Shown piece by piece: positions 17,623 through 24,184 of a stretch of 24,184 bases of DNA; the first letter of the stretch is position 1, and every line of letters begins with the position of its first letter. A program made the position numbers and the translations under genes. Location of the stretch: assembly GCA_902984215.1 (NCBI GenBank), contig CADWAF010004405.1, positions 1 through 24,184 of the forward strand, written 5' to 3'. The notes beneath the pieces are model-generated. The model had not been told where the DNA came from and did not search any database. It was given only the letters and a program-made list of their open reading frames with translations. Source of the stretch: Willaertia magna (taxonomy: Eukaryota; Heterolobosea; Eutetramitea; Acrasida; Naegleriidae).

Positions 17623-18330
17623 ATGACATCTCTTCTCTTTAGTGTAAATAGAGGATTCGAACCATCCTTTTCAGATATGCGTACCAATAAATATCCACAT
17701 TTCGATATGAGTGGCATTCCAATAAATATTTTAACAACTCAATACCCACAACTATCCAGAAATGAAATTGAAAATACTTTAAAAACAATGGAACAAATCG
17801 CTGCTAAAAAAGAATATAGTATTTTACCATTAACTAACATAATTTTCATAATCATTGGTGTAATCACTTTCGGTCTAACTTTCTTTTTATGTTTACCTTG
17901 TTTTTTAGCAATGATCTATATTGTACCTTGGGATAAACAAAGATCTTTTCAAGAATGTAAAAGGGAATTAGATATCTTTTGTGATCAAGAAAATAAACGT
18001 TATTATTTAAGAAATGGTTTTGAGTTGGTTGTAAAATCAGATATGACTTTAGATATTTATCAAACAATTTTATTTGTTGTAGAGTTATATTCAATGCCAA
18101 ATAATTTACCTATTAATAATACAACCACTACGGCAATTATAACAACACCTGCACCTGTGTTTATGAATGGTAATGGTCTTGTTGTTGGGAATGGCAATAA
18201 TAATAATGGAATGATGTTACAACCAAATTATCAACAACAGCAACAACAACTACAACAACAACAACAAGGAACATTTGTGGCTGTTGATCAACCATCAAAT
18301 CAACACGTACAATCAAATCAAAAATTGTAA
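17623..18330 (+). CDS. Golgin A7/ERF4-like membrane protein
   Basis: The 235-residue product matches the layout of the Golgin A7/ERF4 family: a proximal YPQLSRNEIENTLKTMEQIAAKKE, a hydrophobic hairpin at about 68-102 (IIFIIIGVITFGLTFFLCLPCFLAMIYIV), then ECKRELDIFCDQENKRYYLRNGFELV and FVVELYS, comparable to the ENxKxY...GxxL...IEIxIY core of that family. Such proteins stabilise DHHC palmitoyltransferases (Erf2-Erf4, DHHC9-GCP16), which modify Ras at internal membranes. The C-terminus (from about residue 160) is a Thr/Asn/Gln-rich tail with a polyglutamine stretch coded mainly by CAA. The assignment is from motif memory and is moderate; otherwise it is a two-pass membrane protein. Confidence 0.62.
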   Translation: MTSLLFSVNRGFEPSFSDMRTNKYPHFDMSGIPINILTTQYPQLSRNEIENTLKTMEQIAAKKEYSILPLTNIIFIIIGVITFGLTFFLCLPCFLAMIYIVPWDKQRSFQECKRELDIFCDQENKRYYLRNGFELVVKSDMTLDIYQTILFVVELYSMPNNLPINNTTTTAIITTPAPVFMNGNGLVVGNGNNNNGMMLQPNYQQQQQQLQQQQQGTFVAVDQPSNQHVQSNQKL

Positions 18331-18418
18331 AGTTTATTGAATTTTATTGATTGTAATACTTCATTGTAAAATAATAAAAATAGTAAACTGAAATAAATAT
18401 TTTCTAATTCAGTTATGA
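18331..18418. other. Short spacer 3' of ERF4-like gene
   Basis: AT-rich, with aataaa-like polyadenylation signals near 18370-18400. No gene. Confidence 0.4.
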
Positions 18419-18700
18419 AAATTTAAATATAAATCCATAAAAATAAATGATGATGAACTTGAAGATTTATTTTCCTCTTTTCATTCAGTTTTTGAAAATG
18501 CATTAAAAGAATCAAATAAAACAAAAATCCTAACACACTGTTTTGCAGGGATAAGCAGATCAGCAAGTTTAACTGCAGTTTGATTGGCTTGAAGGTTCGG
18601 TCTATATTAAAAAAACCTAAATTTGGATAACACAAGAAAATGACAATTATTGAAATTGGAAATGGAAACAATGTTAGGAGAAGAATAGTTGTGATGAAGA
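18419..18700 (+). pseudogene. Dual-specificity phosphatase relic
   Basis: An ATG-less plus-strand frame (18419-18583) encodes KYKSIKINDDELEDLFSSF, then HSVFENALKESNKTK and ILTHCFAGISRSASLTAV followed by a stop. HCFAGISRS is an exact match to the DUSP active-site signature HCxAGxSRS, with the Cys codon at 18539, and the DDELEDLF..F segment matches the conserved strand and general-acid loop before it. The expected N-terminal half is absent, a TGA follows the P-loop helix, and the downstream bases retain only weak similarity (PKFG then a stop). Between two intact convergent genes this is a decayed fragment, not an active enzyme. Confidence 0.85.
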
Positions 18701-18735
18701 GTTTTATACAAAATGTAAATTGTTTACAATATATT

Positions 18736-20399
18736 TTATTTTTTAAATAATTTTGTTTTAAAATAATCAACACTTAATAAAATTATTGTAAAAATTATTG
18801 TAATGAAAAAATTAAAAACTTACCTACAAAAAAACGGTTGATCAAATCTCTTAATCTTTTCAGGTAAATAATAAGATAAATTTACAGCAATAAAACCAAA
18901 AATCACAAAAATCGTTCCAGAACTATACATTAAATTAAAAGCATTTGTATTTCCATGAAAAATAAAATCACAAAATATTGCGAATGGGATTGTTAAACTT
19001 AAACCAACTGTTGCAATTACAGGTGATGTTAAAATTACAGATAATGCCCATAATAAATCTGAAAAGACAGCTGTCACTAAACTACTTATTACAATTGAGG
19101 CAAATATCTTGAAAGATGGCATTTCAAACTTTTCAATACCCTTTCATTACAAAACATTACAATTATTAATACAAAATTACAATTAAATATTATAACATTT
19201 CAACATTATAAAAATATAAAACTTACAAATCCCCAAAATATAAAAATTAAAGGCCAATGAACTACAAAATTAATTATCCCAACAAATCCAAACATCATTG
19301 CCATTGAAACATTCTTCTCAAACTTTTTAATTATAGAACTATACACACCATAAAACACTGCTGAAATTAAACTTAAAAAATTACCAAATACACTATCTTT
19401 GTTACCATTATTTGAATTCTTACTATCTGAATAAGTAACTAAAATAACACCAGATAAGGAAAGTATAATTGCAAATAATCTTAAAAAACTAAAATGTTTT
19501 TCAACTCCAATAATTAAACTAAAAAGAAAAGTAAATAAACAACTACTATTTGAAATGATTGTGTCACTTGCCACACTTGTATAAGATAGAGCGTAATTAT
19601 AAGTAACATTAGCGAAAAACCAAAAGAAAGTAACAGCGATAGATAATTTAAATGTTTTTGAAACTGAAATGCTGTCATCTTGTTCTTCTTCTTTTAATTC
19701 TTCTTCATTTTCTTTAATAATTGTTTCATTTAATTCTTGTTGTTCTTTATTTATTGTAATTTCTTCTTCTTCTTTTTGTAAAATTTCATTTTCTTCCAAT
19801 TTATGGTTTGTATTATTATTATTTATACTATTATTAAATACAATTTCTTCTTCTTCTTCTAAATTTTGTAAATTATTTGTATTTTTAAATAAATATTTAT
19901 ATCTTTTAAAAAACGATCGTGTATTTTCATATAAATTTTCATTACAACAATCATTACAAAACCATAAAATTAAACCTTTAAAACACCAAAAAGAATTACT
20001 TAAAAATTGTAATCTCCATTCTTTAATAAATAAAAAACCAAAACAATAAATTGAAAATAAATTTGTTGAAATCCAAGTTACAAATAAAGGTTTATCATAA
20101 TTTAAATTTCCATAAATAAATTGAATTGCCTCTCCACCTAAAATCCATAAAATTACAACACTTAAAATACATAAAATACCTAAAAGTTGTGATGCGAATG
20201 GTTTTATTTTTGTTTTAATTTTTGTGTAATATGTTGTAAAGTTATTTAAATTATTGTTTAAATTGTTATTTAAATTATTATTGTAAAGATTGTTATTTTC
20301 TATTGTTTGTTCTTCTTGTTCTTCTTGTTCTGATGGAATGGTTGTTGTAGTAGTTATGGGAGAAGATAAATAGTTAGTATTGTCATTATTATTAGTCAT
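18736..20399 (-). CDS. SLC35F-type drug/metabolite-superfamily transporter, three exons
   Basis: Exons are 20399-19227, 19140-18824 and 18772-18736, in phase, giving 508 residues. The introns (86 and 51 nt) have GTAAGT donors. Intron 1 joins IFIFWGF to GIEKFEMPSFK, which reads as the SLC35F5-like H..G.E.FE.P segment. About ten hydrophobic segments are seen, the strongest matches being FFWFFANVTYNYALSYTSVAS and TIISNSSCLFTFLFSLIIG, and in exon 2 VFSDLLWALSVILTSPVIATVGLSLTIP. SLC35F proteins move solutes across internal or plasma membranes; SLC35F3/F5-type members have been linked to thiamine, but the substrate here is unknown. A hydrophilic Asn/Thr N-terminus (1-65) and a Glu-rich cytoplasmic loop (about 175-245) are species-specific inserts. 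The start ATG is 20399. The alternative acceptor at 19129 would drop four residues. Confidence 0.85.
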
Positions 20400-20883
20400 T
20401 TTGAAGTAAAGAATTGTTAGTGTTTTTTAATTCAAAAATGTAATTCCGATGCTCTAAATTCTTTTTTTTTGATAATCAACCGATTGTTTGCAAAACTATT
20501 TGGTCTATGAGCTAATTGTTTCTTGTAATCGGCTGGCTGTTTATAATTCAAAAAACAACAAAAGCTATTATTTGTAATTTTAATTTTTTTTAAATGTATG
20601 AAAAATTGTTCCTTATAGAGAGGAAAGTTTGCATTATTAAGCGCGGAAACTTTCTTGTTGAAAGTTTTATATGGAATTTACAAACTTTTATTCCTTGTGG
20701 TTTGTACAACACAAATTTGTTCTGTTTGATTACAACAAGCAATTTAAAGAGTTATGGTGAATAAGGAAATTATATTTTATTTACATTTTTAAATAAAATT
20801 ACACATTTTGTACAAAATTATTGTAAAAAATTATTGTAACAAATTATCATTGCAAAAAAACTTGTTTACACAAAAACAACCAT
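20400..20883. other. Intergenic region with hairpin and ATTGTAA element
   Basis: The 484-bp spacer joins the 3' end of the coiled-coil gene and the promoter side of the transporter gene. It contains a perfect 8-bp hairpin, AAACTTTC-TTGTT-GAAAGTTT (20647-20667), preceded by a GCGCGG patch, and a double ATTGTAA element at 20814-20839. No open frame or known RNA was found. Confidence 0.55.
20647..20667. repeat. Perfect hairpin, 8-bp stem
   Basis: Inverted repeat AAACTTTC / GAAAGTTT with a five-base loop TTGTT. It could act in an RNA 3' end or as a palindromic protein site; no known family is recognised. Confidence 0.6.
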
Positions 20884-21564
20884 CTACAGATTTAATGAAT
20901 TTGTAAAATTTTCCTTTTTTGACTTTCTATTCTCAACTGGCTTATGATCGTATCTACTTTTATTTTGTTGATTCATCTTAAATAATTCTGATCTAGTTGG
21001 TCTTTCAAATACTTCAATCTGTCCATCCTCTTTTTCATCTTTATCAATTCTAAAAATCATTGGGTTTTGTCTATAATTTTTTTCTGCATTTAAAACTTTA
21101 ATCTTTGGTTGTTGTTCTTCTTCGTAATATTTTTCATCATAATTATTATTTTCTTCTTCTTCTAATTGTTCTAATTGTTGTTGAGCTAATTTCTTTTTCT
21201 TTTCTTCTTCTGTGATTAATTTATTTTGATATTTACTTTTAGTTAAACTCTTTTCAAAATTTAATTTTTTATTTACTTGATTCTTTTCTTTTCTTTCCTT
21301 TTTAGTTAATAATTGTGGTTTGTTGTTATCTTGTTGTTCTTCTTCTTCTTCTTCTTGTTGTTTTTGTAATTCTTCCACTAATTCCCATCTTTTTTGTTTA
21401 TCTAAAGAATAATTTCTAACAGTAACTGTTTCATTATTATAATTATCGTCGTTCTTTAAATAAATAAAGATATCACCACTGGCTTTAAGTTGTTGATTAA
21501 TATAAGCATTCTTCTTTAAAGTATTGTTTGTTGCAATACCGTATTTTGTTTGTCTTTGCACCAT
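20884..21564 (-). CDS. Highly charged coiled-coil protein, unknown
   Basis: The 226-residue product begins MVQRQTKYGIATNNTLKKNAY (start 21564, preceded by GAAGAAAAA) and becomes strongly charged from about residue 60. Glu/Gln/Lys-rich helices (WELVEELQKQQEEEEEEQQ, EEEKKKKLAQQQLEQLEEEE) suggest a long coiled coil. The C-terminus is basic (SRYDHKPVENRKSKKENF). No membrane segment or signal peptide is present. I do not recognise a family. The conserved-looking N-terminal 60 residues (QLKASGDIFIYLKND) are the best handle for a search. Confidence 0.75.
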   Translation of the reverse strand: MVQRQTKYGIATNNTLKKNAYINQQLKASGDIFIYLKNDDNYNNETVTVRNYSLDKQKRWELVEELQKQQEEEEEEQQDNNKPQLLTKKERKEKNQVNKKLNFEKSLTKSKYQNKLITEEEKKKKLAQQQLEQLEEEENNNYDEKYYEEEQQPKIKVLNAEKNYRQNPMIFRIDKDEKEDGQIEVFERPTRSELFKMNQQNKSRYDHKPVENRKSKKENFTNSLNL

Positions 21565-21781
21565 TTTTCTTCTTCTTTTCTCCTTAAATACTTTTTATGC
21601 TTCAATTTGATCTTTGAACTGACCATTAGAATTGAAGTTCAAAGTGAAAAAAGGGTACGACTTTGTTGTACAACAAACGATTTTTATTTAAAAGTTGGGC
21701 TGTAATTTATTTAATTATTTTTCTTTTTATAAGATACTTGTAAAGATTGCTTAATAAATTTATTTAAAATTAATACATAAT

Positions 21782-22705
21782 CTAATGTTCGGAGTAACTA
21801 CCTCGAGCACCAGAAATCACTACATCTGCACTAACTCTAAAAGCAGAAGCACTTTCCCTTACCCTTAATTTATCCATATTTGGTGACACTGAACATTCAC
21901 AACTTTGAGCTAAATAATAAGCAATAACCTGTGCTCTTGGTGCATTATCTTTAAAAACACTTTCCTGATATTTTAATACAGTATCCCATCCAGCAGTTGT
22001 AATGCCATACTTTTGTGGTAAATAAATTGTAGTTGTTCCAGATAAATTCTTATCACTACAAATCCTACCTGATGAAGATTGTATAAATTGGTAAGAAGAA
22101 GCACAAGAAACAAAAATTTCATTCCAACCTAAAGAAGTTGCTTTAGAAACGTAACTGTAATAATCTGGAAATACTTGACCTAAATGAGTTAATGGATCAT
22201 ATGAAGGAAGTGAACTAAATGCAGTTTGAGCTTTTTTTAATGGTGTGTGATTAGAGTTACTTTGTTTTGTTGCTGCTCTTGTTGTTGAACGTAAGACCTT
22301 TGCGTTGTGGTTGTGTTTGTTTAAATTATTTAACTTTCTTGTTAATAATTTATTGTATTTACGTTTTCTTAACGTAGTGGCTGCAGTTGTTGTAGTGGCC
22401 ACTGCATATTGAGCTAGAAAATCATTTCTACAGTTTTTCACACTATTTTCTCCAGAAGCAATCATGTTGATGTCTTGCCACATTTTACAGAAAGTTTCAA
22501 AACAAAGACCGTTACCTCTTCCACAAACTTGGATCATACATATAGTTTGTTGGTTTTTTGAAAGTTGACTTGCAAAACATTGGTTTAGTTGTTGTTTGTA
22601 TGGAGGTTCTGATATTGCAGGACTTGATTTAACAACTGTTGTTGTTAATAGAAATGACAAAAGAATAATGCATAAAGTGATAGTCAATGAGTTGGCAGCT
22701 GACAT
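21782..22705 (-). CDS. Secreted cysteine-containing protein, unknown
   Basis: I start the gene at ATG 22705 because the first 26 residues (MSAANSLTITLCIILLSFLL, then TTTVVKSSP) form a good signal peptide; the open frame upstream to 22870 has no ATG start. The mature part has a Cys cluster (residues about 43-92: NQCFAS, TICMIQVCGRGNGLCFETFC, KNCRND), a basic Thr/Asn/Lys-rich linker (about 105-165), and a C-terminal domain with further cysteines (FVSCASSYQF, GRICSDKN, AQSCECSVS) ending ASAFRVSADVVISGARGSYSEH. The Cys pattern fits an extracellular disulfide-bonded protein. No family is recognised. Base composition is richer in G+C than its neighbours. Confidence 0.8.
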   Translation of the reverse strand: MSAANSLTITLCIILLSFLLTTTVVKSSPAISEPPYKQQLNQCFASQLSKNQQTICMIQVCGRGNGLCFETFCKMWQDINMIASGENSVKNCRNDFLAQYAVATTTTAATTLRKRKYNKLLTRKLNNLNKHNHNAKVLRSTTRAATKQSNSNHTPLKKAQTAFSSLPSYDPLTHLGQVFPDYYSYVSKATSLGWNEIFVSCASSYQFIQSSSGRICSDKNLSGTTTIYLPQKYGITTAGWDTVLKYQESVFKDNAPRAQVIAYYLAQSCECSVSPNMDKLRVRESASAFRVSADVVISGARGSYSEH

Positions 22706-22960
22706 GGTATTTTTTAGTATGATGTTTTTGGTTTTTATGCCAGAAAACTGATGATAAACTGTTGCCAATAAGGCAAAAGTTAAAAGTTCCAAAAGGAAAA
22801 ACAAACAACAAATTAATGAACCGCCTACCTCGTTAGTTATTTCGTTGTAAACTGACAAAATACAGTTCAACAGTTATAAAGGACAGTATTCTTTGGAAAT
22901 AAAATATAACGAGTTTAACTGAAGGAATGTCATAGTACAAAAAGGATTTGTTGTGACTTT

Positions 22961-23818
22961 TTATTCTTTTGAAAGAACATCTTTAATCCAATTTGCTTTC
23001 TTAATTGATTGAAATCCAACAGAAGTATTTAATTCTAAAATGTCATCTGCATATAATAAACTTATTGCAGGATGTAAAGCAAGTTTACCGTTACAATAAT
23101 CTTCTAATTTATCCATTCTAAAAAATTCATCTAAACTAAACATTCTAGAAAACTTTTGTTTGTTTAACAACAACACAAATCTAACTTTTAAATTATTTGT
23201 ATCTAAATAAACTCCAACAGTTGTATTTGTTTCAACATGACCAAAACTAACATAATTGTTATTTCCTTTAAACCCAAGAATACCACCAGTAGAAAAGAAT
23301 AAACCAAAAGAGTTGCTGGAACCTAAATAAGTATTTATATCAATAGGTTCTTTTTGTTCTTCTTTTAATAAAAACCCTACTAATACATTGTCACTTCTTT
23401 TATGATCTTTTAAAGATTTAATTTCGAAATAATAACTTCCAGTGTTGTAAAAGAGTGGCTGAGTAATATAATTTCTGAAATCACCAGTGTTTAATCTTTT
23501 AATTTGTAATAATTGTTTATTATGAGATGTCTTAAATTCAGTTAAATAATTGTTAAAATTCCAATTATTCCAAAATTTAATTTCATTTGTGAATAAAATC
23601 TTGAAGGAATTTGAATTTAAATTTTGTAAAGTATTATTTCTCCAACTAAAATAAGAATAATAAAGATATTTATAAAATCCAAATTCATCATCTTCTAAAA
23701 GTATTTTCCAATTTTTACATATTTGTGACAAGGTGGAAATAAATTGTAAATCATCAATAGAAAATTTAAATATTTCAATAACTACTTCCGGTGGTAATTG
23801 TACTATTGATCTAGACAT
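22961..23818 (-). CDS. F-box protein with SPRY domain
   Basis: The 285-residue product has an N-terminal F-box (LPPEVVIEIFKFSIDDLQFISTLSQICKNWKILL, residues about 8-42) and a C-terminal SPRY domain (about 115-275: GSYYFEIKSLKD, NVLVGFLLKEE, SFGLFFSTGGILGF, TTVGVYLDTNNLKVRFVLL, LHPAISLLYADDILELN). F-box/SPRY proteins such as FBXO45 act as substrate-recognition parts of E3 ubiquitin ligases, with SPRY binding the target. The start ATG 23818 is followed at once by the F-box, as is usual. It is complete and in one exon. The target is unknown. Confidence 0.88.
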   Translation of the reverse strand: MSRSIVQLPPEVVIEIFKFSIDDLQFISTLSQICKNWKILLEDDEFGFYKYLYYSYFSWRNNTLQNLNSNSFKILFTNEIKFWNNWNFNNYLTEFKTSHNKQLLQIKRLNTGDFRNYITQPLFYNTGSYYFEIKSLKDHKRSDNVLVGFLLKEEQKEPIDINTYLGSSNSFGLFFSTGGILGFKGNNNYVSFGHVETNTTVGVYLDTNNLKVRFVLLLNKQKFSRMFSLDEFFRMDKLEDYCNGKLALHPAISLLYADDILELNTSVGFQSIKKANWIKDVLSKE

Positions 23819-23943
23819 TTTTTACAAGATCTTGTAAGTTAATCAACTAAAAAATGTAACTTGTATTGTTTTCTAATTATTTTTAAAATTAAAACTTAAG
23901 TTCTTGTAAAAACTTAAAATTTTTAAAACTTCGTGTAAAAAAT

Positions 23944-23948
23944 AAAAA
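23944..23948 (-). terminator. Pol III terminator of 5S rRNA
   Basis: Five T on the minus strand directly follow the 3' helix, the usual RNA polymerase III stop. Confidence 0.75.
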
Positions 23949-24065
23949 TCTACAGCACTACAGGTTCCCGAGAAGTCTCCCATCTCAGTACTAATGTAGC
24001 CCTACTGTGCTTAACTTCTCAAATCGGACGGGATGAGGTGCTTTCACAGTGGTATGGCCGTAGAT
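23948..24065 (-). rRNA. 5S ribosomal RNA
   Basis: The minus strand reads ATCTACGGCCATACCACTGT at the 5' end and ...GTGCTGTAGAT at the 3' end, which pair to form helix I. Inside are the eukaryotic landmarks GAGAAGTTAAGCACAG (A box), TTAGTACTGAGATGGGAGAC (C box) and CGGGAACCTGTAGTGCTGT. About 118 nt, the normal size. The internal control region serves RNA polymerase III through TFIIIA. Ends are exact to within one or two bases. It is an isolated single copy here, not in a tandem array within the window. Confidence 0.97.
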
Positions 24066-24184
24066 GCCAAGACTTTTCTCATCGCTAAGCACTTCATTAT
24101 TTTTTATGGGACAGTCAACAATAAGGAATTAGTAGGAAGTTATTGTTAAAATAGAATAAATATTGTGGGATGACCAGATATAAT

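Overview
This is eukaryotic nuclear DNA from a low-GC, gene-dense protist. It is most consistent with a free-living amoeba of the Heterolobosea (Naegleria/Acrasis type), with a dictyostelid as the weaker alternative. The evidence is: short GT-AG introns (50-86 nt) with GTAAGT/GTATGT donors; Asn-, Gln- and Glu-rich low-complexity tracts; runs of A directly before start codons; a eukaryotic initiator tRNA-Met and a eukaryotic 5S rRNA; and families typical of amoebae (7TM-RGS receptor, many F-box proteins, RCC1 repeats, secreted FG-GAP propeller). The species call is an inference; no search could be run. Nearly all intact genes lie on the minus strand.

Layout. 1-3174: a secreted FG-GAP propeller gene whose C-terminal half has been tandemly duplicated (units 1-1152 and 1153-2340). 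The outer copy is broken by 26-bp and 10-bp deletions, so the reading frame ends at 661. 3415-4827: four-exon RCC1-repeat gene with a 1-nt phase problem at its first splice junction. 4995-7096: F-box protein fused to a C-terminal DUF1963 (YwqG-like) domain, interrupted by one frameshift. 7458-8720: F-box/LRR protein. 8889-10331: seven-TM receptor with a cytoplasmic RGS domain. 10382-12384: plus-strand relics of an RCC1 gene and of the F-box-DUF1963 family, with a GC-richer patch between them. 12649-12720: initiator tRNA-Met. 12863-13684: unknown protein. 13912-16086: C2 plus three WW domains. 16500-17309 (+): SGNH/GDSL esterase of the IAH1 type. 17623-18330 (+): Golgin A7/ERF4-like membrane protein. 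18419-18700 (+): dual-specificity phosphatase relic that keeps its HCxAGxSRS loop. 18736-20399: three-exon SLC35F-type transporter. 20884-21564: charged coiled-coil protein. 21782-22705: secreted Cys-containing protein. 22961-23818: F-box-SPRY protein. 23948-24065: 5S rRNA.

Functional themes. Several genes are probable ubiquitin-ligase adaptors: F-box with DUF1963, LRR or SPRY as candidate substrate-binding modules, and C2-WW as a possible PY-motif adaptor. Others concern membrane signalling (7TM-RGS), palmitoylation (ERF4-like) and the cell surface or secretion. There is no operon-like pathway here. The window shows an amoeba gene neighbourhood with active tandem duplication, inversion and pseudogene decay. 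Several 1-nt frame breaks, at least one next to a homopolymer, could be either real decay or base-calling errors, and I could not tell these apart from the sequence alone.
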